A stretch of DNA of 64,000 nt from Pseudomonas oryzihabitans (GCF_024652905.1 NZ_CP102428.1:570501-634500), one strand, 5' to 3'. Counted from the first letter of the stretch, positions 34,236 to 43,465 are shown. The notes: generated from the sequence alone by a model not told the origin. A program made the numbers and translations.

Positions 34236-35168
34236 ATGGAAGATCCGTTCAGCATCGGACTTCGCTTCGCGTTGTATGCCGATTTGATGATGCTGTTCGG
34301 GCTGGCGCTCTTCGGCCTTTATAGTTTGCGTGGCCCTGAGCGCCGCTCGGGCATGGTATTGCCGTTCTTGCCTCTGCTGGCTACAAGCGCGGCGACGGGC
34401 CTCTTGCTCTCGGTCGTGTCCATGGTGCAAATGGCCAAGGCTATGAGCGGGGTTGAGGAATGGGGCGAGGCCATACCGCATGTTGAGATGATGATCGCCG
34501 AGACGGAGCTTGGCACCGCCTGGCTTATCCGTATGGCCGCCCTCGTGGCCGCTGCTGTGGCCATTGCCTTCAATCCTCGTTGGCCATTAGCGAGCCTGCT
34601 CGTGGTTTCGCTGCTGGCAGGCGTGGCGCTGGCCACGCTGGCGTGGACTGGGCACGGCGCTATGGACGAAGGCTTGCGCCGCTTCTGGCACTTCAGCGCA
34701 GACATTCTCCACCTGTGGGCCAGTGGTGGCTGGTTCGGCGCGCTGGTGGCTTTTGCCCTATTGCTGCGGCCCAGCAAATCGGAAACGCAGGCATCAGTCC
34801 AGATCCTCTCGCGCACGCTTACCGGCTTTGAGCGAGCCGGTGCGGTGATCGTGGTGCTGATCGTCTTCACGGGTGTGATGAACTATCTGCTCATCGTCGG
34901 ACCCCAAATCACGGGTCTGGCACAAAGCACCTATGGCCTGCTGCTGCTGGTCAAACTGGGCCTTTTCGTCGTGATGATCGGGCTGGCTTCGGCCAACCGC
35001 TTTCTCTTGAGCCCGGCATTGGAGCAAGCAGTCCACCAAGGCGATTACACGCGTGCGGCACGGTCTATCCGTTACAGCATGGCACTGGAGCTAGGCTCCG
35101 CCATTTTGGTGCTAGGACTGATTGCTTGGCTTGGTACGCTGTCTCCCGAGATGGAAGCGGGGAAGTAA
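34236..35168 (+). CDS. copD: CopD inner-membrane copper transport protein
   Basis: A 310-residue protein with about eight membrane segments. Features include conserved [51 protein letters not shown] with likely copper-binding His residues, and a C-terminal [11 protein letters not shown]. It imports copper into the cytoplasm with CopC in P. syringae and is needed for full resistance only with the other cop genes. Same operon. Confidence 0.93.
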   Translation: MEDPFSIGLRFALYADLMMLFGLALFGLYSLRGPERRSGMVLPFLPLLATSAATGLLLSVVSMVQMAKAMSGVEEWGEAIPHVEMMIAETELGTAWLIRMAALVAAAVAIAFNPRWPLASLLVVSLLAGVALATLAWTGHGAMDEGLRRFWHFSADILHLWASGGWFGALVAFALLLRPSKSETQASVQILSRTLTGFERAGAVIVVLIVFTGVMNYLLIVGPQITGLAQSTYGLLLLVKLGLFVVMIGLASANRFLLSPALEQAVHQGDYTRAARSIRYSMALELGSAILVLGLIAWLGTLSPEMEAGK

Positions 35169-35223
35169 GTTTGCCTGGCCCCGTCGTGCCGTCTCGCCAA
35201 GATCGTGTCCCCGAGGGTGAAGC

Positions 35224-35910
35224 ATGAAACTGCTGGTAGCCGAAGACGAACCCAAGACAGGAATCTATCTGCAGCAGGGCCTGCGAGAGGCTGGCTTCAC
35301 GGTAGATCGAGTGGTCACTGGAACGGATGCCATCGATCAGATGCAGACTGAAGCCTATGACCTGCTGATTCTCGACGTGATGATGCCCGGCCTCGATGGT
35401 TGGGGGGTGGTAACACGCCTGCGTGCTGCAGGTCAGTCGGTACCGGTGCTGTTTCTGACGGCAAGGGATGGCGTGGATGACCGAGTCAAAGGATTAGAGC
35501 TGGGCGCCGATGACTACCTGATCAAGCCCTTTGCCTTTTCAGAGCTGCTGGCACGTGTTCGAACTCTATTAAGGCGCGGGAACGCCAGCCCGCCGGTTCA
35601 AACGAACCTGCAGATCGGAGATCTACAGGTTGACCTACTCAAGCGCCGCGCCACGCGGGGCGGCAAGCGAATTGACCTTACCGCTAAAGAGTTCGCCTTG
35701 CTGGAGTTGTTGATGCGTCGGCGAGGCGAGGTCCTGTCAAAATCTCTTATCGCATCACAAGTATGGGACATGAATTTCGATAGCGATACGAATGTCATCG
35801 AGGTGGCGATTCGGCGGTTAAGGGCCAAGATTGACGATGACTTCGAGGCGAAACTTCTCCACACCTGCCGTGGAATGGGCTACAGGCTAGACGTGCAGGA
35901 CGAAGGATGA
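35224..35910 (+). CDS. copR: CopR copper response regulator
   Basis: A 228-residue OmpR-family regulator: VAEDEPKTG, the phosphorylated Asp in [29 protein letters not shown], and a winged helix with [23 protein letters not shown] and [20 protein letters not shown]. It binds the TTACA-N4-TGTAA boxes before copA and probably the ones before the PtrA-like genes. Its stop overlaps copS (ATGA). Confidence 0.95.
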   Translation: MKLLVAEDEPKTGIYLQQGLREAGFTVDRVVTGTDAIDQMQTEAYDLLILDVMMPGLDGWGVVTRLRAAGQSVPVLFLTARDGVDDRVKGLELGADDYLIKPFAFSELLARVRTLLRRGNASPPVQTNLQIGDLQVDLLKRRATRGGKRIDLTAKEFALLELLMRRRGEVLSKSLIASQVWDMNFDSDTNVIEVAIRRLRAKIDDDFEAKLLHTCRGMGYRLDVQDEG

Positions 35911-37286
35911 AGCCAGGTTCACTTACCTTCCGCCTCAGCCTCATGTTTGTAGCCGCGGTCGTCGCTGTCCTCATCATCGTGGGCATCGCTTTCAACGAGC
36001 TGAGCCGCCACCATTTTCGTGCTCTGGATGCCCAGGCTCTGGAAGAAAAGCTGGAAGCGATCACCCAGATCGCTAAAGAGCCCGGCGCGAATTCGGACCA
36101 GCTCAAGATTCGCTGGCACACGCTACTGGGAGCACATCCCGATCTCAGCGCGGTATTTCTCCAGGCTGACGGAAGCCTCTTTTTTGCAGAGCCTCCCCAG
36201 TCATCGGTGCCGTCCCTGGCTCAGGCGACCGAGCACGATGGCGTGTGGGAGTGGGAAAGTGACGGACACATGTTCAGGGCCTTGAAGGCGCCAGTCTCGT
36301 CGTCGGAGGCCACTGCTCCGCTGACCATGTGGTTGGTACTGGACGTCACGACGCATATGCACTTCTTCGCCATGCTGGAGCGCTGGTTCTGGGGCGTTCT
36401 GCTAGCCAGCACCGTGCTGAGTGCCGCACTTGGTTGGCTGGTTGCCAAGAATGGGCTGCGGCCGGTGGCCAAGGTGACCCAGACAGCCGCCTCGATGTCC
36501 GCAGGCTCCTTGAAGGAGCGTATTCCTCTGGAGCCCGTGCCCGATGAGTTACGCGAGCTCATCACCGCCTTCAATTCCATGCTCGGTCGCCTGGACGACT
36601 CGTTCATACGTCTATCGAATTTTTCTGCCGACATCGCACACGAGCTACGAACCCCGATCAGCAACCTGCGGACTCATACCGAGGTGATCCTGGCCCAAAA
36701 GCGGGACTCGGACGTGTACGAGGAGAATCTGACCTCCAACCTGGAAGAGCTCAATCGCCTGTCGGGAATCATCGACGGCATGCTGTTCCTGGCCAAGTCC
36801 GACAACGGCCTGATCGTACCTGAACCGGTCGAGCTGGATTTGGGTAGGGTCATCGGCAAGCTGTTCGGATACTACGAGCTTCTGGCTGAGGATAAGGGTA
36901 TCCAGCTCAAGGCATCGGGAAGCGCCTTGATCTTTGCGGATAGCGTGATGATCGACCGTGTCGTGTCGAATCTGCTGTCCAATGCCCTGCGCTATACCCC
37001 TTCTGGAGAGACGATTGAGGTCTACATCCAGGACTATGGCAGCCGTGTAGAGCTTCGGATAGAAAACCCCGGCCCCGAAATTCCGCCGGAGCACCTGGCG
37101 AAGATCTTCGACCGGTTCTATCGGGTGGATCCTGCACGCCGCGAAGGTGATGGGAACGCAGGGCTTGGGTTAGCGATTGCCCGGTCACTGATGCAAGCGC
37201 ATGGTGGCACGATTTCATGTACCTCCCAAGGAGGTCGAACGGCATTCATCCTGACCTTCACGCGCCGGACTAGTCTGCGCACATGA
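35907..37286 (+). CDS. copS: CopS copper sensor histidine kinase
   Basis: A 459-residue kinase with membrane segments at about 10-30 and 150-175 around a periplasmic sensor containing THMHFF. The HAMP is [22 protein letters not shown]; the H-box [18 protein letters not shown]; the N-box [11 protein letters not shown]; and the G-box [13 protein letters not shown]. It senses periplasmic copper and phosphorylates CopR. It is the last gene of T2 before its right end. Confidence 0.95.
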   Translation: MKPGSLTFRLSLMFVAAVVAVLIIVGIAFNELSRHHFRALDAQALEEKLEAITQIAKEPGANSDQLKIRWHTLLGAHPDLSAVFLQADGSLFFAEPPQSSVPSLAQATEHDGVWEWESDGHMFRALKAPVSSSEATAPLTMWLVLDVTTHMHFFAMLERWFWGVLLASTVLSAALGWLVAKNGLRPVAKVTQTAASMSAGSLKERIPLEPVPDELRELITAFNSMLGRLDDSFIRLSNFSADIAHELRTPISNLRTHTEVILAQKRDSDVYEENLTSNLEELNRLSGIIDGMLFLAKSDNGLIVPEPVELDLGRVIGKLFGYYELLAEDKGIQLKASGSALIFADSVMIDRVVSNLLSNALRYTPSGETIEVYIQDYGSRVELRIENPGPEIPPEHLAKIFDRFYRVDPARREGDGNAGLGLAIARSLMQAHGGTISCTSQGGRTAFILTFTRRTSLRT

Positions 37287-37376
37287 CACGCTTATCTAAC
37301 TCTCAGAAAGGCAGAGCTAGGTACCAACTATTGATGTCACTCAGATAAGAGTTAGGCTCGGCCGTAAGGCCATAAT

Positions 37377-37424
37377 GACATTTTTACTTAGCTGTCAGCG
37401 CGACATCTCTTCTTAGCCTTGACA
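37377..37424 (+). repeat. right end of outer transposon T2
   Basis: GACATTTTTACTTAG, then GACATCTCTTCTTAG and GCCTTGACA, ending at 37424. This is a diverged version of the T1 right end. CGGCG follows directly, matching 16008-16012. Confidence 0.72.
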
Positions 37425-37533
37425 CGGCGCGCTCGGGCTCGACGTGCAGCACCTGGGCACGGCGGTGGTAGCGCCGCCAGTTGGTCAGTCCGCAGACGTT
37501 GCCATGATCACGCTCGCCGACCGTGTAACTCAC
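37425..37533 (-). pseudogene. small ORF interrupted by transposon T2
   Basis: From GTG 37533, with GAGG upstream, the frame reads SYTVGERDHGNVCGLTNWRR, then YHRRAQVLHVEPERA and meets the T2 end. If T2 and one CGGCG copy are removed, the frame continues at 16007 with DFR and a TAA stop (15997-15999), giving a 39-residue basic protein. Its 5' end precedes the terminator of the SNF2 operon. Function unknown. Confidence 0.5.
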
Positions 37534-37600
37534 CTGCTTTTACCTCATGCCCCAAATGGTGGTCGCAGTCTCAGCAGACGACAAGGAGTTGTTAATAAAA

Positions 37601-37620
37601 AGCCCCTCTGAAGAGGGGCT
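37601..37620 (-). terminator. Rho-independent terminator of the SNF2 helicase gene
   Basis: AGCCCCTCT-TC-AGAGGGGCT on the minus strand, followed by TTTTTATT. It starts 5 nt after the helicase stop. Confidence 0.88.
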
Positions 37621-37624
37621 GTAG

Positions 37625-39868
37625 TCAGCCGTTGACCAATTGCCTCGCCAACGCCATCTCGACCGAATCACCATCCTGGTTCAACGCATCGAGCCCTGAC
37701 TCTGGAACGTCTCCCGACGTGCTCTGAGCCACCGTGATCTTCTTGGCCATCAGCTGCAGGCAGGTGATCTGCGAGCTGCCGGCGTAGCCGAAGAATAGCA
37801 CCCGTACCGCTTGCTTCTGACCGATCCGCCACGACCGGCGCGCTGCCTGCTGCAGGGTGTAGACGTTGTAGCCCGTCTGCAGGAAGACGATGGTCGGGAA
37901 GTCCAGCAGATCCAGACCGGTCTTCACCAGCTCCGGGTTGGTGACCAGCACGTCGACGCCGCGGTCGACCTGGTCGAGGATCCAATCCTCGCGCCTGGCC
38001 GTGTCCACCGAAGCACGCAGTACCGCCACCTTCAGACCTGCTTGCTCGAGCAACCGCTTGAGCCTACTGGTCGTGTCCCGGGTGCCGCTGTAGACGGTGT
38101 AGGCCAGCACCTTGCGGCCCAGTGCCTTCTCCTGACGGCACAGCTCGATCAGCGCCTCCTCCTTGGGGCTGGCCTGATCTTCGTCGAAGATCGCGTCGAC
38201 CCTGGCCAGGGTGTCCCGGGTCCGGGGGTGTTTCACCACCTCCGGCCGGAAACAGCAGTCCGGCCAGGCTAGCAGCACGTTGAGCACTACCCCGAGTAGG
38301 GTGGTATCTCGCCGTGCTAGGGCCTGGCGAAGCTCCGCGGTCAGTTTGCTGGCCAGCTGCCGATAGGCCGCGTCCTGCTGCGCCTGCATCGGGATGTCGA
38401 CGAACTCCTCCTGGTATGCCGGCAGCACATTGCCGCCGATGTCCTTGAGCTTGAGAAACACGGTAAAGGGCAGCACGAAGCGGTGGATGCCTTTGGGGCC
38501 GAAGCCTGGGGCCTTCACCGTCCGTACCGAGAGCTTCTTGCCCCGGGCCGTCTTGTGCGATTGGCTGTCGCGCTCGGTGTAGATGTCCTTGAGCACGCCG
38601 TGGTCGCGCATGAACGACATGGCCGCAGGGGCCATGCTGCCGCGCGCGTTCGGTCGGTAGCCGTCCTCGATCATGCGCCGGGAGAGGATCCGGAACAAAA
38701 GGTAGAACAGGTCATCGGCATAGCCGCCCATGAGCGTGCCCGTCAGCAGTAGCGTCTTGCGCGCTTTCGCTGCCAGCACCCCCATGGCCTGGCCTTGGGC
38801 CGAGCCGCTGTTCTTGTACTCGTGTCCCTCGTCCACCACCAGCAGGTCGAAGTAGCCGTCCGGCAAGTAGCGCTTGATGAACTCGGTTGGCTGGTAGCCG
38901 CCCTCGCCGAAGCCAAATTCCAGGTTGGCCATCGCCCGCTCCATGCGCTTGGCCTGGCGGTCACTGAAGACGAAGTTGCCCTTGGCGTCCATCAGGTTGA
39001 TGAACTCGTGGACGTTGTCAGCCAGCATCGTGGCGAGAAACTCTTCGCCGAAGTCCGCCACCAACTTCTCGGCCCGGATGGGACCGATGGTCGGTATGCG
39101 GCACATCGACTTGAGGATCACGCTGCGCCTGTCACCACCGGCGGTCTTGCCCGGGCGCATCAGCGTCCAGAGGGGCGCCTTGCACTTCGGGCACTGCCGG
39201 CGTCGCTCCTCGCGCTGGAAGTCCTCCAGGGTGAGGTAGTTACCTTCCTCGTCCTCGAGCACGCGACCACAGTCTGTACAGCAGGCCAGTCGCCTTCCGC
39301 CGGCGGCGCGGCGCGTACCGCACGCCAGCCGCCAGTGGAAGCCCATCCGCATCCGCACGCGGCCCAGGATGAAAAACTCCTGACGACCATCGTACGGCTC
39401 GCCCAGGGCCTGGCGGAGCTTGAGCAGCTTCACCAGGGTGTCCGGCCCGTTGAGTACCCAGACGCGCGCGCCCGGGACGGTTTCGAGGATCTCGCGCCGC
39501 CACTTGTAGACCAGGTGGGGCGGGGAGACGACCAGGGTGCGGCGATAGCTCTCGGCGTGAAGTACAGCTGCCACGGCGATGGCCATCATGGTCTTTCCGG
39601 TCCCCATCTCGGCGTTGATGATGCCGGCCTGTTCGCCGCGGTCGAGTAGCAGCGCAGCGATCGCCTGGACGACATCGGCTTGCGCCGGGAAGGGGGTGCG
39701 TTTGAGGCCCGCCATCACGGCCTGGCGCCCGGGGTGAGCAGCGCCGGCATAGACCGGTGGGTTGGAACGGTTGAGGGAGTCGAGCAGACCCTCGCCGAAC
39801 TCGGCGATGAAGTCGGTCAGGCTGACGGTGGTGAGCAGGGCCGGTTGGCCAGCGTTGAGGTCGGTCAT
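37625..39868 (-). CDS. SNF2-type superfamily 2 helicase/ATPase of the ICE
   Basis: A 747-residue protein. Motif I is NAEMGTGKTMMA (about 88-99), Ia LVVSPPHLVYKW, II VVDEGHEYKN, III LLTGTLMGG. A Cys4 zinc ribbon (CCTDCG...CPKCK) is inserted after motif Ia, and the C-terminal lobe has LVTNPELVKTGLDLLDFPT and QQAARRSWRIGQ (motifs V-VI). It belongs to the large helicases carried next to the DUF6094-type methylase in PFGI-like ICEs. DNA remodelling during replication or transfer is likely. The methylase gene lies upstream on the same strand. Confidence 0.9.
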   Translation of the reverse strand: MTDLNAGQPALLTTVSLTDFIAEFGEGLLDSLNRSNPPVYAGAAHPGRQAVMAGLKRTPFPAQADVVQAIAALLLDRGEQAGIINAEMGTGKTMMAIAVAAVLHAESYRRTLVVSPPHLVYKWRREILETVPGARVWVLNGPDTLVKLLKLRQALGEPYDGRQEFFILGRVRMRMGFHWRLACGTRRAAGGRRLACCTDCGRVLEDEEGNYLTLEDFQREERRRQCPKCKAPLWTLMRPGKTAGGDRRSVILKSMCRIPTIGPIRAEKLVADFGEEFLATMLADNVHEFINLMDAKGNFVFSDRQAKRMERAMANLEFGFGEGGYQPTEFIKRYLPDGYFDLLVVDEGHEYKNSGSAQGQAMGVLAAKARKTLLLTGTLMGGYADDLFYLLFRILSRRMIEDGYRPNARGSMAPAAMSFMRDHGVLKDIYTERDSQSHKTARGKKLSVRTVKAPGFGPKGIHRFVLPFTVFLKLKDIGGNVLPAYQEEFVDIPMQAQQDAAYRQLASKLTAELRQALARRDTTLLGVVLNVLLAWPDCCFRPEVVKHPRTRDTLARVDAIFDEDQASPKEEALIELCRQEKALGRKVLAYTVYSGTRDTTSRLKRLLEQAGLKVAVLRASVDTARREDWILDQVDRGVDVLVTNPELVKTGLDLLDFPTIVFLQTGYNVYTLQQAARRSWRIGQKQAVRVLFFGYAGSSQITCLQLMAKKITVAQSTSGDVPESGLDALNQDGDSVEMALARQLVNG

Positions 39869-39903
39869 GTGGATCTCCTGAGATGAGAAGCGGGCACGGC
39901 CGA

Positions 39904-39933
39904 CCCCGGATGGGTATCGGCGTACCCAGGGGG
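39904..39933 (-). promoter_or_regulatory. leader hairpin, helicase gene
   Basis: Minus strand CCCC-C-TGGGTA-loop-TACCCA-TCC-GGGG, a two-part stem about 35 nt before the start at 39868. Member of the leader-hairpin series in this region. Confidence 0.65.
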
Positions 39934-39984
39934 TGGAAGTAATAGGATGTCAAGTAACAGCGTGGCCGCCGGCGGCGGGTCGGG

Positions 39985-41436
39985 TTAGTAGTCCGAGGGC
40001 AACAGCAGCGTGGTCACGCTGCGGTCAGCTTCGGTGATGATCCAGAGCCGGGGCTCATCGGACATCGAAGTCTCATAGTTGGAAAACAGGCGATTGCCCA
40101 GGCGCAGGGCCTGGTCGTTGCTGTGCTTGTCCTCTTGGTCGAGCTCGCCCCAGTCCGCCTGCAGGTGACGCCGCAGGTAGGTCACGGGGTTGAGCTCACC
40201 GCGTTCCACCAGCTCGCTCACCGCTGCCGTCATGACGATCCGACCAGGGTCGAAGCGTCCAGCCGGTAGCCGGAGCGGTTCAGGTGCTGCAGGTGGTGGT
40301 GGCTCGGCCGCTGCCGGCGCCGAGGTAATGGTCAGGACCTGTCCCAGCGTCTGCGATCCCGGTGTCATGTCCCAGGCCCGGATCACGGGCACGAAACGGT
40401 CAGTCAGGATCCGCGATTCCAGGACGTTGCCGTCCTCATCCTCGGTGAACTCGGTGCGGCTGACCTTCTCCTTGTAGGTGTCGCCCTTGAGAACCAGGAC
40501 GCGCCCATTGGGAGAGGTGACCACGCCCGAGATTGCTCCCGCGGCGAGGGCCAGGGCCAGGTGCCATTGCGACAGCGCCTTGACCGGTGGTCGCGGTACT
40601 TGGCCAGCCTGGCCAAAATGCAGGGTGAAGTCGCTCCAGAGTCCGCCCAGTCGACCTGTCTCTAGGGCGAGCTGCTCGGGCTCCAGGGTGACGCGGTAGA
40701 AGTGCTCCAGCTCCGTGACGGCAGCTGGCACACCATAGGGTTCACCGAGCCATACCTCTGGTAGCGGTTCGGCCGAGGCCTCGCCGCTGCCGATCGCACG
40801 GAAGCGCTCTCGGGTTGCCTTGACGTCAGCGGGTCTCGCCAGGTCCTGCCGGCGGATCCGGATGCCGAAGATCACCACCTGCTTGAAGGTCGGATCCGCG
40901 GCCGCATGGATCTGCAGGCTGGTGAAGTGGTTGCAGAGCCAGCCACATAGTTCATCGTCCAGGACGTAGTGCGGCACGATCAGCACCAGGGTGCCGCCGT
41001 ACTGCAGCAGCGGTAGCGAGCGCTGATAGAACAGCTTCTCCAGTCGCCGGCGGCCGCTGCCCTGATACTGGGTGGCACCACTGTGGTCGGCGACCAGGTC
41101 GCCATAGGGTGGGTTGAGCCAGAGCAGCCCAAAGGCCTGCCGCGTGACGATGGTGTCCATCAGGTCGCCCTGTAGGACGCGATCGAGCAGGCCGCGGGCG
41201 TGCTCGGCGCGCTCCCGGTCGTACTCCACCGCGCAGGCCTGAACGCGCTCACGCCCGAGGGTATGAGCGGCTTCTGCCAGGGCCACACCTTCGCCGGCGC
41301 ACGGATCGAGGATCCGCATGGTGCCGGTTGAGGCAGGGCCCAGGGCCTGCAGGGTACGTTCGAGGGTGACCTCATCGGTGGGGTAATAGCCGTTCTTGGC
41401 GAAGTTGCGCGCCAGGCGCGGAAACATCAGGGCCAT
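39985..41436 (-). CDS. DUF6094-like N6-adenine DNA methyltransferase
   Basis: A 483-residue protein. The start at 41436 is chosen because GGAG precedes it and the protein begins ALMFPRLARNFAKNGYYPTDEVTLER, the usual opening. The SAM site is ILDPCAGEGVAL (motif I); the catalytic motif IV is LLWLNPPYGD (NPPY, adenine methylation). A long C-terminal part is family-specific. It sits beside the SNF2 helicase in this ICE family, probably protecting or marking element DNA; no endonuclease partner is seen, so a classical restriction pair is unlikely. Confidence 0.88.
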   Translation of the reverse strand: MALMFPRLARNFAKNGYYPTDEVTLERTLQALGPASTGTMRILDPCAGEGVALAEAAHTLGRERVQACAVEYDRERAEHARGLLDRVLQGDLMDTIVTRQAFGLLWLNPPYGDLVADHSGATQYQGSGRRRLEKLFYQRSLPLLQYGGTLVLIVPHYVLDDELCGWLCNHFTSLQIHAAADPTFKQVVIFGIRIRRQDLARPADVKATRERFRAIGSGEASAEPLPEVWLGEPYGVPAAVTELEHFYRVTLEPEQLALETGRLGGLWSDFTLHFGQAGQVPRPPVKALSQWHLALALAAGAISGVVTSPNGRVLVLKGDTYKEKVSRTEFTEDEDGNVLESRILTDRFVPVIRAWDMTPGSQTLGQVLTITSAPAAAEPPPPAAPEPLRLPAGRFDPGRIVMTAAVSELVERGELNPVTYLRRHLQADWGELDQEDKHSNDQALRLGNRLFSNYETSMSDEPRLWIITEADRSVTTLLLPSDY

Positions 41437-41490
41437 GGTCGGAGCTCCAGTGTCGGGAAAGTGAGGGAGGAAGGGCCGCAAGCGGCCCGA

Positions 41491-42069
41491 TCAGGAAGTG
41501 GTGAGCTGACCAGCACGGATGCGCTGGCCAAGGTGGTACTGCAGCTCGTCGAGCTTGAGTCGGAGTCGCCAGCCGGCCAGGTCGCCCAGGGCGCCGGGTA
41601 GGCGTTCGAGCATCTGCTCCTGCAGGAGCAGCTCCATGACCGGTCCCTGCCAGTGCGGCAGGAGCGGGAGCGGGCAGGTGTCGACCACCAGCGGCCAGAG
41701 GCTGGCCAGGGGATCGATGTTGTCGCGTACCAGGGCGTAGGCCAGGTGATTAGCGCGATCCGGTACCGCGCAGCGCCCGTCGAACAGCCAGACGTGAAGC
41801 AGGCTGCCAAACAAGGTGCCGCGCAGCTGGCGGGTCGTGCGTTTCTCCAGTCGCTCGGCGTCCGGAAAGACCGGCACGCTGCGGCCGCTCTGGAGCAGGT
41901 GGAATTGCTCGAGGCCGCCTTCGCTGCGTCCCAGGGTGAGCCTGGCCAGGAATTCCTGGACAGCGGTGTCGCGGCCCCAGGCCGAGAGAAAGATCAGCCG
42001 CCGTTCTTCATCGCAGACGCAGGCGTCCACCAGCAGATCGGGGCACTCATCGATAGGGTAGAGGGGCAT
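41491..42069 (-). CDS. conserved ICE protein, unknown function
   Basis: A 192-residue soluble protein. The start at 42069 follows CAGGAG. It opens PLYPIDECPDLLVDACVCDEERRLIF and contains PVFPDAERLEKRTTRQLRGTLF and WLFDGRCAVPDRANHLAYAL. I recognise no domain; it is found, as far as I recall, beside the methylase in PFGI-type elements. A GGGCCGC-TT-GCGGCCC hairpin (41473-41488) lies just after its stop. Confidence 0.75.
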   Translation of the reverse strand: MPLYPIDECPDLLVDACVCDEERRLIFLSAWGRDTAVQEFLARLTLGRSEGGLEQFHLLQSGRSVPVFPDAERLEKRTTRQLRGTLFGSLLHVWLFDGRCAVPDRANHLAYALVRDNIDPLASLWPLVVDTCPLPLLPHWQGPVMELLLQEQMLERLPGALGDLAGWRLRLKLDELQYHLGQRIRAGQLTTS

Positions 42070-42094
42070 CGTCAGCTCCTGAGGGAGGCAACGC

Positions 42095-42121
42095 GCCCAG
42101 GGGCGGTTGCCCCGAGGTGGG
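42095..42121 (-). promoter_or_regulatory. leader hairpin of the 192-aa gene
   Basis: Minus strand CCC-ACCTC-GGGG-CAACCG-CCCC-T-GGG. Downstream, CTCC-CTCA-GGAG can pair the ribosome site with an upstream CTCC. Confidence 0.6.
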
Positions 42122-42134
42122 TGAGGGAAGGCGC

Positions 42135-42500
42135 TCAGCGCGCCGCGTGGTATCGCCGGACGCCTTCGCGCCATTCGAGGTTGATGCCGTGGGTGGCCAT
42201 AGGAAGACAGTGCAGCGGGCAACTCCAGTAGAAGGGACCCGAGCTTTCATCCAGTGACTTGTGGCCCCAGCGGCCTCCGTGAACATCCAGCAGGTTGCAA
42301 CCGATCAAGGTGCAGGTTTCGCCGGCAGCCACGCCAGGAAAGACGCCATCGCGCTTGGGTACCAGCTTCACGATCTGCCACAGCACGTTGTCGACCAGGT
42401 GATGATCGATGACTGTACGGGTGCAATTGTCGGTTTCGCCGTCGGCGGTGAGTTCGGCGATCAGCGCATCGCGCGTGGGGTGAGAAAACAGCCAGCCCAT
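42135..42500 (-). CDS. DUF6927-like protein
   Basis: A 121-residue soluble protein starting GWLFSHPTRDALIAELT and containing DNVLWQIVKL, CTLIGCNLLDVHGGRWGHKSLDES and FYWSCPLHCL. I match this order from memory to DUF6927-type proteins of mobile elements. The start at 42500 follows AAGGA; longer open sequence upstream has no family similarity. Function unknown. Confidence 0.7.
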   Translation of the reverse strand: MGWLFSHPTRDALIAELTADGETDNCTRTVIDHHLVDNVLWQIVKLVPKRDGVFPGVAAGETCTLIGCNLLDVHGGRWGHKSLDESSGPFYWSCPLHCLPMATHGINLEWREGVRRYHAAR

Positions 42501-42532
42501 AGGGAAGGTCCTTGTGGTGATGGCCAGGCCTT

Positions 42533-42557
42533 CCCGCTGGGAGAGGTCCCAGCCGGG
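42533..42557 (-). promoter_or_regulatory. leader hairpin of the DUF6927-like gene
   Basis: Minus strand CCC-GGCTGGG-ACCTCT-CCCAGC-GGG. Directly downstream GGGAAGG can pair with CCTTCCC that touches the start codon, closing off the ribosome site. Confidence 0.65.
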
Positions 42558-42577
42558 TGTGGTTGTGAGGGGTGAGG

Positions 42578-43210
42578 TCAGGCCGCGCGATTCCAGGCCT
42601 GCGACTTGAAGTCCATGGTGTAGCCCAACTGGCCCAGCCGCTGGCATTGCTGCCGGAGGCGTTGCCGGTCGACCGTGGAGTCGAGCCGCACGGTCTCGCC
42701 AAGTGGCCAGACCGTACCGAAGAGCTCCTGGTCAGCTTCATCGACATCGGGCTCAGGTGTCAGCTGAGTAGAGGCAGGTGATGCCGGCATCCCGAAGGGT
42801 GCGTTGTCGTCTGCAGGCGCTACCGGAGCGCTGGCAGGCCTGGCGGGACGGGAGGGGCGTGGTCGAGCCTGTGGCGGCGGTGCCGCGACAGGTTGCTCTT
42901 CATCGAGCGGGTCCGGCGACTGCGCATCGATCTGCGCATTGTCGTAGGCCGTCAGGGTGTCGAGGTCCTCGAGCACCATGCTGTCCAGGCGCGCGCGAAT
43001 CTCGATGACCAGGCGGCCGCCGGTGCTGTAGGACGAGGCACGGATCTCGGTGATGACGAACTCGCCGCGGTACTTGCCCTCGACGTGTTGCTCAAGCACA
43101 GCGTCCTTAATGACGAATTCGCCGATAGAGGTAGAGAGGCGGCCGACGTTGAAGGCGCCGTTGCGTCCCTGGATGGTGCGGATGGCCAGGTGGCCGGGGA
43201 TCTTGATCAT
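42578..43210 (-). CDS. DUF3275 family ICE protein
   Basis: A 210-residue protein. The start at 43210 follows GAGGA and gives IKIPGHLAIRTIQGRNGAFNVGRLSTSIGEF, the family opening; EQHVEGKYRGEFVITEIRASSY and LVIEIRARLDSM follow, then a Pro/Ala-rich linker and a conserved C-terminal domain (LFGTVWPLGETVRLDSTVDR). DUF3275 proteins are known only from ICEs and related islands. A role in DNA maintenance is presumed. It has the three-copy structured element (copy A) in its leader. Confidence 0.9.
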   Translation of the reverse strand: MIKIPGHLAIRTIQGRNGAFNVGRLSTSIGEFVIKDAVLEQHVEGKYRGEFVITEIRASSYSTGGRLVIEIRARLDSMVLEDLDTLTAYDNAQIDAQSPDPLDEEQPVAAPPPQARPRPSRPARPASAPVAPADDNAPFGMPASPASTQLTPEPDVDEADQELFGTVWPLGETVRLDSTVDRQRLRQQCQRLGQLGYTMDFKSQAWNRAA

Positions 43211-43240
43211 GGCGGTCCTCATGAATAGGGGGCACGCCAT

Positions 43241-43268
43241 GCCCGACAGGGAATGGGTACCCTGTGGG
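43241..43268 (-). promoter_or_regulatory. leader hairpin of the DUF3275 gene
   Basis: Minus strand CCC-ACAGGG-TACCCATT-CCCTGT-CGGGC, between structured element A and the start codon. Confidence 0.65.
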
Positions 43269-43282
43269 AGAAAACGGTGAGA

Positions 43283-43412
43283 GGTGCATCCATCGGCGGA
43301 GCCGACCGCTTGCGCTACCGGATGCTCGGCAAGCTAGGGGTTGGATCAGCGCAGCGCGCCGTGGTCTTGAGATCCTGACCACCTGGGCATGGCTGACAAC
43401 GTCAGCGGCATG
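43283..43412 (-). ncRNA. three-copy structured leader element, copy A
   Basis: Related to 46910-47056 and 48041-48189. Helices (plus-strand positions): TCGGC/GCCGA 43293-43297/43301-43305; CTTGC/GCAAG 43309-43313/43329-43333; GTGGTC/GACCAC 43361-43366/43377-43382 around a conserved TTGAGATCC loop; GCTGAC/GTCAGC 43392-43397/43401-43406. Several pairs differ from copies B and C yet stay complementary. A promoter lies just upstream on the minus strand and DUF3275 just downstream. Confidence 0.75.
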
Positions 43413-43420
43413 TGGGATGA

Positions 43421-43449
43421 ATTTTGAAAGCGACGCCGTACCTGGTCAA
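43421..43449 (-). promoter_or_regulatory. promoter before structured element A
   Basis: On the minus strand TTGACC (43449-43444) and CAAAAT (43426-43421) with a 17-bp spacer. It lies between the upstream gene's terminator and element A. Confidence 0.6.
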
Positions 43450-43465
43450 TAGCTCAGGCAAAAGA

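Larger units (their letters stand above)
16013..37424. mobile_element. outer metal-resistance transposon (T2), ISNCY/IS1202-type ends
   Basis: The left end begins TGTTACGGCCAAATAG (16013) and the right end finishes ...CTTAGCCTTGACA (37424). Read inward, the ends are TGTTACGGCC and TGTCAAGGCT, followed by A-rich AATGTCGC motifs, so they are related inverted repeats. Both are flanked by CGGCG (16008-16012 and 37425-37429), a 5-bp target duplication. Inside are a split transposase, a small ParC-like gene, a PtrA-like gene, copABCDRS and the nested T1 with cad/czc. A short duplication fits the IS1202-family subgroup with 5-6 bp duplications, as I recall it. Confidence 0.72.
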
